Shown: positions 54,603 to 63,229, counted from the stretch's first letter. The stretch is DNA of 64,000 nt from Martelella radicis (GCF_014196625.1 NZ_JACIDZ010000002.1:310001-374000); one strand, 5' to 3'. Notes: generated by a model not told the origin, from the letters alone. Numbers and translations: made by a program.

Positions 54603-55541
54603 ATGTCTGACAACTTCCGAATGATCCTCGCAGCTCTTACCGCCGCGACAACCCTTTCCGCCGGCGCTGCGGCAGCCCAGGAAACGGCCTGTGACAGCGT
54701 AAGCTTCTCCGACGTCGGCTGGACGGACATCACCACCACCACCGCAACGGCGAAGCACCTGCTGGAAGGCCTCGGCTACAAGGTTGACGTCAAGGTTCTC
54801 TCCGTTCCGGTCACCTTCGCATCGCTGAAGAGCGATGATGTCGATATCTTCCTCGGCAACTGGATGCCGGCGCAGACCGGCGCGATCACCCCTTATGTCG
54901 ACGAGGGTGAGATCGACGTTGTCGCCACCAATCTCGAAGGCACCAAATATACGCTGGCCGTGCCGACCTACACCTATGAAAAGGGCCTGAAGACCTATGC
55001 CGACATCGCCAAGTTCGGCGATGAGCTCGACGACAAGATCTACGGCATCGAGCCGGGCAATGAGGGCAATGCCTATCTCGTCTCGCTGATCGACGAGAAC
55101 AAGTTCGGCCTGAAGGATTTCGAGGTTGTCGAAAGCTCCGAACAGGGCATGCTGGCCATGGTTGGCCGCAAATACCGCCAGGAACAGCCGATTGTCTTCC
55201 TCGGCTGGGAACCGCATCCGATGAACGCCACCTATTCGCTGAAATACCTCACCGGCGGCGAGGATTTCTTCGGCGGCGAAGGCATTGTCCGCACGGTGAC
55301 CCGCAAGGGCTATGCGGAAGAATGCCCGAATGTCGGCAAGCTTCTTGAAAACCTGAAGTTCTCGCTCGCCATGGAAAACGAGATCATGGGCAAGATCCTG
55401 AACGACGGTGAGAATGAGGGCGATGCCACGGCCGAATGGATCAAGGCCAATCCGGATGCGCTTGATGCCTGGCTGGACGGCGTGACCACCACGTCCGGCG
55501 AGCCGGGCCTGCCGGCGGTCAAGGCCTCGCTCGGCCTTTGA
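54603..55541 (+). CDS. choX: Choline/glycine betaine ABC transporter binding protein
   Basis: A 312-residue periplasmic protein with signal peptide (MILAALTAATTLSAGAAAAQ; first residue Met1 or Met7). Aromatic ligand-box residues of the ChoX type are present in FSDVGWTDITTTTATAKHLL, FLGNWMPAQTGAITP and FLGWEPHPMNATYSLKYL. Two extra cysteines (in ETACDS and AEECPN) fit the disulfide of this family. It heads choX-choW-choV and is divergent from betI. Confidence 0.93.
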   Translation: MSDNFRMILAALTAATTLSAGAAAAQETACDSVSFSDVGWTDITTTTATAKHLLEGLGYKVDVKVLSVPVTFASLKSDDVDIFLGNWMPAQTGAITPYVDEGEIDVVATNLEGTKYTLAVPTYTYEKGLKTYADIAKFGDELDDKIYGIEPGNEGNAYLVSLIDENKFGLKDFEVVESSEQGMLAMVGRKYRQEQPIVFLGWEPHPMNATYSLKYLTGGEDFFGGEGIVRTVTRKGYAEECPNVGKLLENLKFSLAMENEIMGKILNDGENEGDATAEWIKANPDALDAWLDGVTTTSGEPGLPAVKASLGL

Positions 55542-55550
55542 GGATATGAT

Positions 55551-55581
55551 GGCCCGGAACGGCGAGAGGCTTTTCCGGGCC
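55551..55581 (+). promoter_or_regulatory. Intercistronic hairpin between choX and choW
   Basis: GGCCCGGAA and TTCCGGGCC form a perfect 9-bp stem with a 13-base loop, 9 bp after the choX stop. TTTCC follows, so it is partly terminator-like; partial termination would favour binding protein over permease. Confidence 0.72.
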
Positions 55582-55689
55582 TTTCCTTATCGCCATCATC
55601 ACGGGATGCAAATCCGCCGCCTGGCATACCGGCGGCGGCTCGGTGACGGTGAAAACCGTGACCGCGGGGGACAATGAAGGAGCAAAATC

Positions 55690-56532
55690 TTGCACTGGCT
55701 GACAGACTACAAGATCCCGCTCGGGCAGTGGGCCCAGGATATTTTCGACTGGCTGCAGATCCATGGCGGCTGGTTTTTCGACGGTCTCGCCGACATCATG
55801 GGCTGGCTCATCGACAAGCTTCTGTGGCTCCTGCAGGCGCCGGGACCGATTGTCGTTGCCCTCGTCGTCACCGCCTTTGCCTACTGGATGCAGCGCAACT
55901 GGAAGGTTTCGCTCTTCGTCTTTCTCGGCTTTTTGTTCATCATCAACCAAGGCTATTGGGAAGAAACCACCGAAAGCCTGGCGTTGGTGATCTCGGCCTG
56001 CATCATCTGCATGGCCATCGGCGTTCCGATCGGCATCTTTACCGCCCACCGGCCGCGTTTTTATCAGGTGCTGCAACCGGTTCTCGACCTGATGCAGACA
56101 CTGCCGCCCTTCGTCTATCTCATTCCGGCAATCATCTTCTTCGGCATCGGCATGGTGCCGGGTCTGCTGGCAACCGTCATCTTCGTCATCCCCGCTTCCA
56201 TCCGGCTGACTCATCTGGGCGTTTCCTCTGTGCCGAAGCCCCTGCTGGAAGCCGCTGACGCCTTCGGCGGCACGCCCTGGCAGAAGCTCACCAAGGTCGA
56301 GCTCTACCATGCGATGCCGCAGATCATGGCCGGTCTCAACCAGACCATCATGCTGTCGCTGTCCATGGTCGTGGTTGCCGCCCTTGTCGGCGCCGACGGT
56401 CTCGGCGTGCCGGTGGTGCGGGCGCTCAACCAGGTCAATCCCGCGCTCGGTTTCGAAAGCGGCTTCGTCATCGTCGTCGTCGCCATCATTCTGGATCGGG
56501 TTTTGAAGATCGGAGGACGCAACAATGGCTGA
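55690..56532 (+). CDS. choW: Choline/betaine ABC transporter permease
   Basis: A 280-residue permease starting at TTG, with GAAGGA eight bases upstream; the ATG at 55674 is in another frame. Six or seven hydrophobic segments are present, with the ProW-type cytoplasmic segment LEAADAFGGTPWQKLTKVELYHAMPQIMAGLNQTIMLSLSMVVVAALVGADGLG. It overlaps choV by 8 bp, so translation is likely coupled. Confidence 0.92.
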   Translation: MHWLTDYKIPLGQWAQDIFDWLQIHGGWFFDGLADIMGWLIDKLLWLLQAPGPIVVALVVTAFAYWMQRNWKVSLFVFLGFLFIINQGYWEETTESLALVISACIICMAIGVPIGIFTAHRPRFYQVLQPVLDLMQTLPPFVYLIPAIIFFGIGMVPGLLATVIFVIPASIRLTHLGVSSVPKPLLEAADAFGGTPWQKLTKVELYHAMPQIMAGLNQTIMLSLSMVVVAALVGADGLGVPVVRALNQVNPALGFESGFVIVVVAIILDRVLKIGGRNNG

Positions 56533-57559
56533 TGCGGTCGTCTTTGAAGATGTGAATATCGTGTTCGGCGACAAGCCGGAAAGCGCCCTACCCCTGATGG
56601 ATGCCGGCAAGGACCGTGCTGAAGTGCAGGATGAAACCGGCCAGGTGCTCGGCGTGCACAATTGCTCGCTGACAGTTGGCGAGGGCGAGCTTCTGGTGCT
56701 GATGGGCCTCTCAGGCTCGGGAAAATCGACCCTGCTCAGGGCCGTCAACCGGCTCAACCCGGTCTGCCGCGGCCGCGTTCTCGTCAATGACGGCACGCAG
56801 ATGACCGACGTGACCTCGGCCGACAACAAGACCCTGCGCCATATCCGGCTGCAACGGGTCTCCATGGTGTTCCAGCAGTTCGGCCTCCTGCCCTGGCGCA
56901 ATGTCCGCGACAATGTCGCTCTCGGCCTCGAATTTGCCGGCCTGAGCAAGAAGGAGCGGCTGGAAAAGGCGGAAGCCCAGCTCGAGCTCGTCGGGCTGAA
57001 GGACTGGGGCGACCAGCTTGTCGGCGAACTCTCCGGCGGCATGCAGCAGCGCGTCGGCCTTGCCCGCGCCTTTGCCACCGAAGCGCCGATCCTGCTGATG
57101 GACGAGCCGTTTTCCGCGCTTGACCCGTTGATCCGCACCCGGCTTCAGGACGAGTTGATCGAGCTTCAGCGCAATCTGAAGCGCACGATCATCTTCGTCA
57201 GCCATGATCTGGATGAGGCCTTCAAGATCGGCGACCGGATCGCGATCATGGAAGGCGGCCGGATCGTCCAATGCGGCACGCCGTCGGAGATCGTGCGCCA
57301 GCCGGCCGATGCCTATGTCGCCGACTTCGTTGCCAATGTGAACCCGCTCGGCGTCCTGCGCGCCGCCGATGTGATGAGCGATGACGATGCGCCCGACGGC
57401 GCGCATCCGATCGACATCAACACCAAGCTGGCCGACATGATGGACGCGCTCGGCAAGGGCGCGACATTGAGCGTCGTCGATGGCAGCGGCAAGACTGTAG
57501 GCAGCGTCCGCCCGTCCAATGTGGTCACAGCCCTCAACCCGGCGATTCCGCTCGGATAG
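56525..57559 (+). CDS. choV: Choline/betaine ABC transporter ATPase
   Basis: A 344-residue ProV-type ATPase. Walker A is GLSGSGKS, the Q-loop is in VFQQFGLLPWRNVRDNV, the signature is LSGGMQQRVGLARA and Walker B LLMDEPFSALDPL. It ends with a C-terminal regulatory domain of CBS-like length (about residues 270-344, DINTKLADMMDALGKGATLSVVD), which is short of a full CBS pair. An intrinsic terminator follows at 57612-57638. Confidence 0.94.
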   Translation: MADAVVFEDVNIVFGDKPESALPLMDAGKDRAEVQDETGQVLGVHNCSLTVGEGELLVLMGLSGSGKSTLLRAVNRLNPVCRGRVLVNDGTQMTDVTSADNKTLRHIRLQRVSMVFQQFGLLPWRNVRDNVALGLEFAGLSKKERLEKAEAQLELVGLKDWGDQLVGELSGGMQQRVGLARAFATEAPILLMDEPFSALDPLIRTRLQDELIELQRNLKRTIIFVSHDLDEAFKIGDRIAIMEGGRIVQCGTPSEIVRQPADAYVADFVANVNPLGVLRAADVMSDDDAPDGAHPIDINTKLADMMDALGKGATLSVVDGSGKTVGSVRPSNVVTALNPAIPLG

Positions 57560-57611
57560 GGCTTGAGGCGCGGCCCCGTTTGAACGCGGCAGCGGCTGTA
57601 TCAAGACAATA

Positions 57612-57638
57612 AAAAGGCGCTCCATCGGGGCGCCTTTT
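57612..57638. terminator. Bidirectional intrinsic terminator between choV and the WavE-like gene
   Basis: AAAAGGCGC (57612-57620) and GCGCCTTTT (57630-57638) form a perfect 9-bp stem around TCCATCGGG. The A-run on one side and the T-run on the other allow termination of both converging genes. Confidence 0.9.
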
Positions 57639-57660
57639 CAATGCTCGAAGAAGAAATTCC

Positions 57661-58653
57661 TCAACGCGGCATCAGGAAGAATTCCAGAACGCCGGTGCGG
57701 ATCGCCCGCCGCTTCGCCTTGCTCTTGAAAGGCAGCGAAATCATGTTGCCAATCAGCCTGCAGACTTTGTAGGGGCGATAATATCGGTCGATCATCTCCC
57801 GCTCGCCATCATGGGCCGGCACGACCGCCCGGGGGTCGACATGGTCGCGATAGAGCTCGATCCATTCATTGTGCGTATAGCAGGTCATGAATGAATTGGG
57901 ATGGACCTTCATGAAGAAGGTCGGTTTCGACGGCTTGATGTTGAACTGGTCGAAGGACAGGAACACGAAGTTGGAAGCGAAGTATCGCTCCGTCGCACTC
58001 GCCGCCGCCTCATTTCCGTCATTGTAGCAGGTGCACGGCACCACATGTCCGCTCCGCCGAAGGGCGTTGACGAAGATGTGCTGTTCGGGCGTGTAGCGAT
58101 TGTAGCGACGGCTGCCCGTGTCCCAGAGCGCCTCCTCTTCCGTCATCAGCGGCACGTCGTAAAGCCTGCGGATATCGTCGGTCAGGCCGAAAAAGGCGAG
58201 ATCGGAGGGATGGAACGGAAAATGCAGGCGCGAGCGCGGATTGCGCGAGAAATAGCTGCAGGCCAGCAGCTTGTGCGAAAACAGCGCATAGGCCTCGTCG
58301 CGCTTGGGAAAGGCATCGAAAAACGAGAGGAAGTCATTGCCGGTCAGCATGAAGTCCGTGCGCATGCGGAAGCAGAAGGGGGTTTCGACCCGCTCCAGCC
58401 CGGCGCGGTTGCCGACAATCTGGCGATTGACATTATTGGCTTTTTCGCCCGGCTGGTCGGAATAATAGAAGAACCCGGGATCCTCGCAAAGCACGAGCTC
58501 GTCATAGTCGAGGCCTTCTACGTCGGCGGTGGTCCAGGTGGACAGGATGATCCTCGAAGCCGGGAAATAACGCCTTACGGCGGCAAAGCTGTCGCGAACA
58601 AGCGGCTTGTCCACGACACCCTGAAACAGAAATGTGATTTCTTTCGTATCCAT
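57661..58653 (-). CDS. WavE-like lipopolysaccharide biosynthesis protein
   Basis: A protein of about 330 residues resembling WavE of Vibrio cholerae LPS core synthesis. Supporting segments are ITFLFQGVVDKPLVRDSFAAVRRYFPASRIILSTW, VNRQIVGNRAGLERVETPFCFRMRTDFMLTGNDFLSFF, and the C-terminal YTPEQHIFVNALRRSG. The first 15 codons of the longer frame are dropped because AGGT precedes the ATG at 58653. No membrane segment is evident. It probably belongs functionally to the glycan operon upstream (164 bp away, same strand). Confidence 0.72.
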   Translation of the reverse strand: MDTKEITFLFQGVVDKPLVRDSFAAVRRYFPASRIILSTWTTADVEGLDYDELVLCEDPGFFYYSDQPGEKANNVNRQIVGNRAGLERVETPFCFRMRTDFMLTGNDFLSFFDAFPKRDEAYALFSHKLLACSYFSRNPRSRLHFPFHPSDLAFFGLTDDIRRLYDVPLMTEEEALWDTGSRRYNRYTPEQHIFVNALRRSGHVVPCTCYNDGNEAAASATERYFASNFVFLSFDQFNIKPSKPTFFMKVHPNSFMTCYTHNEWIELYRDHVDPRAVVPAHDGEREMIDRYYRPYKVCRLIGNMISLPFKSKAKRRAIRTGVLEFFLMPR

Positions 58654-58817
58654 CACCGAATGACCTATCTGCCCCTTTAAACGCGAGCGCCCCCGCACTC
58701 GTTCCGCAGCTTACATTGCATGAGGTCAAACTGCCCTGTCAGCATGTAATATGCGCCCCCCAAATGGGGAATGTCGAGCCGATTTTTTGCCCGTCAAGCG
58801 TTCAACCTGTAAAACGC
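58654..58817. other. Spacer between WavE-like gene and cupin gene
   Basis: A 164-bp non-coding gap on an otherwise overlapping minus-strand operon; it may carry a separate promoter for the WavE-like gene. Nothing else is seen. Confidence 0.4.
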
Positions 58818-59150
58818 TCAACGCATGCTTCCGGGATATTTGTCATCACTGGCGCCGGGAAGCTTCACCACCACATTGACGGTTCCGTCCTCCAGGCATT
58901 CGAAGTCGGTCGCCTCGCCGGGTTCCATCACGACAATATCGCCTGCGCCATATTCGACGCCGTTCATGCTGACGCGTCCGGCGATGATGACGGTATATTC
59001 CGTTGCGACCCTGTGATGGTGCAGCCCCTCGGCATCACCGCGCCGATAGCGCTTGACGGCAACCTCGACGTCTTCGGTGCGACACAGGCTCGGCTCGAAA
59101 TTGCCGATGAACCAGCCCTTGACCATGTCTTCCAGTTTCGCCGTCCTCAA
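58818..59150 (-). CDS. Cupin-domain protein
   Basis: A 110-residue single cupin. The two metal motifs are seen as GLHHHRVATEYTVIIAGRV (His-His-Glu) and GDIVVMEPGEATDFECLEDG. Its small size suits an isomerase, epimerase or ligand-binding partner of a sugar-nucleotide or sugar-phosphate pathway. It overlaps the preceding nucleotidyltransferase gene by 4 bp and is the last gene of the overlapping run. Confidence 0.82.
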   Translation of the reverse strand: MRTAKLEDMVKGWFIGNFEPSLCRTEDVEVAVKRYRRGDAEGLHHHRVATEYTVIIAGRVSMNGVEYGAGDIVVMEPGEATDFECLEDGTVNVVVKLPGASDDKYPGSMR

Positions 59151-59887
59151 TGCAGAAAGGCCTCCCTGTGCTCGTGAAGCTGGGAGATGTACTGCGCCAG
59201 CTGCATTTCCGTCTTGACCGGATGAAACTGGTCATTCTCGATGAATTCGATCGCGACCCGCTTGTGGCGCAGGATCATTTCGTTAATGGTCTGGCTGATG
59301 AAGAACGCGTCCTTGATCTTCCGATCCTTGCGTACAACACTCTGCGCACAAAGCACGAAATCGCTTCCCTTGCGGAAATAGTAGAAGCTAGCGAGCGCAT
59401 GCTTGCTGATCGGCCGTTTTTCAGCGACCTCGCAGACGAGGCCATCCTCATCGAGGAGCGCGAAGGAATACCGCGGGTGGACGGAGCGGAACGAAAGCAC
59501 GCCGGCATCGGCCTCCCCGTCGCGGAACGCCTTCACGATCGCACCAAGATCCGCATCGATCAGTTCGTCGACGGCGACCAGAATGATCTCCTCATCCTTG
59601 TCGATCTGTTCGGCGGCCAGAAGCGCGGTGCAGACCGAGCCGGCCGTCGGCCCGGACACCTCGACGCATGCTGCGTTGTCCGCGCTCTGCGCGATCACGT
59701 CATCGACGTTGAAGTCGTGAATGTCGGAACTCCTCACGCAGAAGATGATCGCGCTCGGCTCCAGCGTCTGCAGCGCGGCGATCTGGCGTTCGAGAATGAG
59801 TTCCTCGTTGAATTCCGTCATGTAGAGCGGGTAGCGCTCGCCCTTGATATCCAGGTTTTCGCCGCCCATCAGAACCAGTATCTTCAT
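59147..59887 (-). CDS. Divergent sugar nucleotidyltransferase-like protein
   Basis: A 246-residue protein with the fold pattern of a nucleotidyltransferase (MKILVLMGGENLDIKGERYPLYM, ELILERQIAALQTLEPSAIIF, the acidic IILVAVDELIDADLGAI, and VRSSDIHDF). The usual G-x-G-x-R/K loop is replaced by GGENLDIKGERYP, and the metal-binding D-x-D is DELIDAD-like. This suggests altered or lost nucleotidyl transfer. It overlaps its neighbours by 4 bp on both sides, so it is a true member of the operon. Confidence 0.65.
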   Translation of the reverse strand: MKILVLMGGENLDIKGERYPLYMTEFNEELILERQIAALQTLEPSAIIFCVRSSDIHDFNVDDVIAQSADNAACVEVSGPTAGSVCTALLAAEQIDKDEEIILVAVDELIDADLGAIVKAFRDGEADAGVLSFRSVHPRYSFALLDEDGLVCEVAEKRPISKHALASFYYFRKGSDFVLCAQSVVRKDRKIKDAFFISQTINEMILRHKRVAIEFIENDQFHPVKTEMQLAQYISQLHEHREAFLH

Positions 59888-60534
59888 GCCGCCGACCCCA
59901 CGGAACTTCCCGCCGCCTCGATTTCCGCGATACGCCGCTTCAGCCCCTTGTAATTGACCTCGTCGACATCCTTGACCGCGAGGATGTGGGCACCGGAGGC
60001 TTCCGCGGCCTTCAACCCGTTGGGATTGTCCTCGACGATCAGGCACTCCTTCGGATGGAGCTTCAGCATTTCTATTGCCTTCAGATAGATCTCCGGATCG
60101 GGCTTCGCCCGTTTCACGTCCTGGTTGGACAGCATGAAATCGAGATAGGGCGTCAGGCTCGCCTTCATCATCATCTGCTGAACCGTGTCGCGCGTCGAAT
60201 TGGAGGCGACGGCCAGCCGGTAGCCCTCCATCTTCAGCCGCGACAGCGCATATTCATGGTCGAAACGCGGCCGGCAGCGCTCGACGATGATCTCGAGCGT
60301 GTAGCGCTGCTTCATCTCGTTGATGAAGCCGTGAAGATAGGTGGGCAGGTTCTTGTCGATGGAAAGGCGCTGCAACTTCACCTTGGTCGGCAGCCCGTCA
60401 TAGACGGTGGCGTGCTCATGCCGCTCGATCGTGTAGCCGAACAGGCCGAGCGCCCGGTTGAGCGCGTCGTAATGCCATTCCTTGGCTTCGATCAGCACCC
60501 CGTCCATGTCGAAAATGACGGCCTTTATTGCCAT
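59884..60534 (-). CDS. HAD-superfamily phosphatase (beta-phosphoglucomutase-like)
   Basis: A 216-residue hydrolase with HAD motif I DMDGV (nucleophile Asp, acid/base Asp+2), motif II in LAVASNSTRDTVQQ, motif III lysine in RAKPDPEIYLKAIEML and motif IV ECLIVEDNPNGLKAA. An alpha-helical cap lies between about 20 and 90. It probably dephosphorylates or isomerises a sugar phosphate. Start 60534 gives the family N-terminus MAIKAVIFDMDGVLIEAKEWHYDAL. It overlaps the GDPD-like gene by one base (TAATG). Confidence 0.85.
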   Translation of the reverse strand: MAIKAVIFDMDGVLIEAKEWHYDALNRALGLFGYTIERHEHATVYDGLPTKVKLQRLSIDKNLPTYLHGFINEMKQRYTLEIIVERCRPRFDHEYALSRLKMEGYRLAVASNSTRDTVQQMMMKASLTPYLDFMLSNQDVKRAKPDPEIYLKAIEMLKLHPKECLIVEDNPNGLKAAEASGAHILAVKDVDEVNYKGLKRRIAEIEAAGSSVGSAA

Positions 60535-61163
60535 TATCGTGCCTCCTCGAACGCGTCTTTCGCCTTTTCCGGCATGTCGGTGCACAAAAGGAGCGCGTCA
60601 CTACCGAGTGATTGGGCCGATTTTATGATCGGCCACTGAATGCCGACGTCACGCCGGTGAAGGTCGGCGGATACCACGCAGACGCGCTTTTCCTGCCCGA
60701 TCAGTCCGTCGATCAGCCCCGGACCGTACCAGTCCGAGCGGAAACAGTCGAGCCAGACCCCGTTTGCGGCCTCCAGAAGCGGCGGATGCGGCTGAAGGTC
60801 TGAGAGGCCGGTAAAGGCCGTCAGCCCATCCTCAAGCTGGCGCACCAGATCCGGCAGCGACATGTCGAAGACGAAGTAGTTGCTGTGGCCGAAATCCTCG
60901 AGAATCGCCTTGATCTCTCGGCTCAGCCCGTCGGCCTTGATGTTGAGCGCCAGCGTCAGATTGCGCCCGTCCATGATCTCGAGAAAGGCGGAAAACGGCA
61001 TCTCGCCGCCCTTGGCCATGTCATGGGCGATGACGATTTCGCCGTTGTGGTCCCTAAGGTCGGTTTCCGTGCCGAAGCCGCGATCAAAGGAGCGGCGAAA
61101 GGCCGCCTCGGTGTTCTTTTCCGCGGCCGTCTCCCAAAGACCGCGATGTGAAAGGATCTCCAC
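60534..61163 (-). CDS. Glycerophosphodiester phosphodiesterase-like protein
   Basis: A 209-residue protein with the GDPD barrel start EILSHRGLWETAAEKNTEAAFRRSFDRGFGTETDLRDHNGEIVIAHD, where the HR...E/D pair and HD are active-site residues. It is shorter than typical GDPDs (about 250), with a trimmed middle. A phosphodiester-linked substituent is a likely substrate or product. It overlaps the HAD gene by one base and the first nucleotidyltransferase stop by one base. Confidence 0.8.
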   Translation of the reverse strand: MEILSHRGLWETAAEKNTEAAFRRSFDRGFGTETDLRDHNGEIVIAHDMAKGGEMPFSAFLEIMDGRNLTLALNIKADGLSREIKAILEDFGHSNYFVFDMSLPDLVRQLEDGLTAFTGLSDLQPHPPLLEAANGVWLDCFRSDWYGPGLIDGLIGQEKRVCVVSADLHRRDVGIQWPIIKSAQSLGSDALLLCTDMPEKAKDAFEEAR

Positions 61164-61906
61164 TATTTCACCCTTTCGGAAACCGGATGTTCCAGGAAGA
61201 AATCCAGATCGCCCGGTATGCCCAGCCCGTACATGCCGTCATACTCCTTCCCGATGGAATAGTGCCCGATCTTCAGGCCGTCGCGAATCAAGTAATTGTA
61301 GACCGGACAGACATAAAACTCTCCGTTGATCCGCACATTGTCCTTTATCATTTCCTCCGACGCGCGGACCAGATCACGGCCTTTTCGGAAATTGAAGATG
61401 CCAACGGCGGCATTGTCCGAAATCACCTTCTTCTCGGCCGTCTCGACGACTTCACCGTCCTCCTCGCGCACGAAGGACCATTTGGGATCATCGGCTTTCA
61501 TTGTCATGATCAGACCGTCATAGCCACCCTTTTCCATGAAGCCGAGATAAGCATCGATATCGGCATCGATATACTGGTCGGAATTCACCGTCATCACCGG
61601 CTCGTCATTGTCGATCAGCGCTTTTGCCAGAAGCACGGTCGAAGCCTGCCCCTCGGTAACGTGATCGATGCCGATGATCTCGACATTTTCCGCCATCCCC
61701 TTCAACCTGTCCTCAAGCCCATAGTCGCGGATATGGCCGTTCTGACAGATGAAGATGAAGCGATGCGGCACGGAGGGCGTGAGATTTTCGACCACGACCT
61801 GGATCATCGGCTTGCCATGCACCGGTATCAACGGCTTGGGATCCGTGTAACCGGCATCGGCAAACCGGCTTCCCCTGCCGGCCATCGGAACAACAATATT
61901 CAGCAC
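61163..61906 (-). CDS. Sugar-phosphate nucleotidyltransferase
   Basis: A 247-residue nucleotidyltransferase with the intact motif PMAGRGSRFADAGYTDPKPLIPVHGKPMI, the metal site TVNSDQYIDAD (Asp-x-x-x-Asp) and WSFVREEDGEVVETAEKKVISDNAAVGIFNFRKG. It would activate a sugar (or alditol) phosphate as an NDP derivative. It is the first gene of the overlapping minus-strand operon. The activated compound is not identifiable from sequence. Confidence 0.87.
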   Translation of the reverse strand: MLNIVVPMAGRGSRFADAGYTDPKPLIPVHGKPMIQVVVENLTPSVPHRFIFICQNGHIRDYGLEDRLKGMAENVEIIGIDHVTEGQASTVLLAKALIDNDEPVMTVNSDQYIDADIDAYLGFMEKGGYDGLIMTMKADDPKWSFVREEDGEVVETAEKKVISDNAAVGIFNFRKGRDLVRASEEMIKDNVRINGEFYVCPVYNYLIRDGLKIGHYSIGKEYDGMYGLGIPGDLDFFLEHPVSERVK

Positions 61907-62224
61907 GTCAACTCACTTCCCGTCACATTGCCTCGGTTCATCCGCTTCAGGCCGTGCCATCATAGCAGACTAATCCGCCCTGCATTTTCAACATTGTTTA
62001 CAAGACATATCATGCGCCAAGCCCCCTCTGGCCCGCCATATCCCGCCACATCTTGCACTTTCTCGTGGTAGCCGAAGCGCTCGTCGCCGACAACATGACA
62101 CCGCGGCAGGAGCGGACTTTTTCCGCTATGATCGGAAATTATCTGCATGCCGATTGACGAATGGGAGATCATCCCCTAAACATCATCTCAGAATTTGGAA
62201 CGTACCAAATCGGGAGGAGACGGT
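61907..62224. other. Divergent intergenic region between the glycan operon and the Gfo/Idh/MocA gene
   Basis: About 320 bp without a gene. It must carry promoters for both sides. An 18-bp near-palindrome lies at 62193-62210, annotated separately. No other clear element was seen. Confidence 0.5.
62193..62210. promoter_or_regulatory. Near-perfect palindrome just before the Gfo/Idh/MocA ribosome site
   Basis: ATTTGGAACGTACCAAAT has 6-bp arms (ATTTGG/CCAAAT) and a central ACGT; only the bases flanking ACGT break symmetry. It ends directly before GGGAGGAG, so a bound repressor would block transcript elongation or initiation close to the start. The layout resembles LacI- or GntR-type operators. 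Confidence 0.5.
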
Positions 62225-63226
62225 ATGAAGTGGGGTCTTGTCGGGGCCAGCACGATCGCGTCCGAGCACATGATCGGGGCAATCAGGGCGCAGGCCGGCC
62301 ACACGGTCGAGGCGGTTCTGTCATCGAGCGCGGAGCGCGGCCAGGCCTTTGCGACTCGCAACGGCATTCCGCACGCCTTCACCGATCTCGAGACGCTTCT
62401 GGCGCGCCCCGAGATCGGCGCCGTCTACATCTCCACCACCAACGAGAAGCATTTCTCTCAAGCCATGGCCGCCTTTGCCGCCGGCAAGCATGTTCTGTGC
62501 GAAAAACCGCTGGCGCTCAGCGTCGACGACGCGGCGCAAATGGTCGAAGCGGCCAGAAACGCCGGCCTCGTCTTCGCCACCAACCATCACCTGCGTTGCG
62601 CCGGCGCGCATCTTGCCATTCGCCAGATCATCGCCGAGGGCCGGCTCGGCCACGTCCTGTCGGTGCGGGTATTCCATGCCGTCAGCCTGCCGGAGCATCT
62701 GCGCGGCTGGCGCATCGACAACCGCGACGCCGGCGGCGGCGTGATCGCCGACATCACCGTCCATGACGCCGACACGGTGCGTTTTCATCTTGGCGAGGAT
62801 CCGAAGACGGTTGTCGCGCAGGCCGTCTCCTCCGGGCTCGGCGAAGGCGTGGAAGACAGCGTCATGTCTGTCTGGACCATGCCGTCCGGCATCATGGTGC
62901 AGAGCCATGAGAGCTTCACCCATCCCTATGCCGGTTCCGGCATCGAGGTTCACGGCACGGAGGGTTCGCTTTTTGCCCAGGGCGTCATGACCCAGAGACC
63001 GACCGGCACGATCACAATGACGGACAAGGATGGCACCGTACAACTCAACTATGACCGCCACGACCTCTACGGCTACGGGCTGAAGGCCTTCAACCGGGCG
63101 GTTGCCGGCCACGGCCGCCCCGCTGCGGACGGCGTCGACGGACTGAAATCGCTGGCGGTTGCGATGGCCGTTGCCCGGTCGGCGCGCGAAGGCCGGGCCG
63201 TCGATGTGGACTACAAAGGATATTGA
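62225..63226 (+). CDS. Gfo/Idh/MocA-family oxidoreductase
   Basis: A 333-residue NAD(P)-dependent sugar or inositol dehydrogenase. The Rossmann start is MKWGLVGASTIASEHMIGAI, the conserved catalytic-region signature EKPLALSVDDAAQMVEAAR contains the EKP motif, and GGGVIADITVHDADTVRFHLGE supplies the downstream His/Asp pair. The start at 62225 is fixed by GGGAGGAG upstream; the frame extends to 62195. It is followed 3 bp later by a CoA-transferase gene. Confidence 0.9.
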   Translation: MKWGLVGASTIASEHMIGAIRAQAGHTVEAVLSSSAERGQAFATRNGIPHAFTDLETLLARPEIGAVYISTTNEKHFSQAMAAFAAGKHVLCEKPLALSVDDAAQMVEAARNAGLVFATNHHLRCAGAHLAIRQIIAEGRLGHVLSVRVFHAVSLPEHLRGWRIDNRDAGGGVIADITVHDADTVRFHLGEDPKTVVAQAVSSGLGEGVEDSVMSVWTMPSGIMVQSHESFTHPYAGSGIEVHGTEGSLFAQGVMTQRPTGTITMTDKDGTVQLNYDRHDLYGYGLKAFNRAVAGHGRPAADGVDGLKSLAVAMAVARSAREGRAVDVDYKGY

Positions 63227-63229
63227 GAA

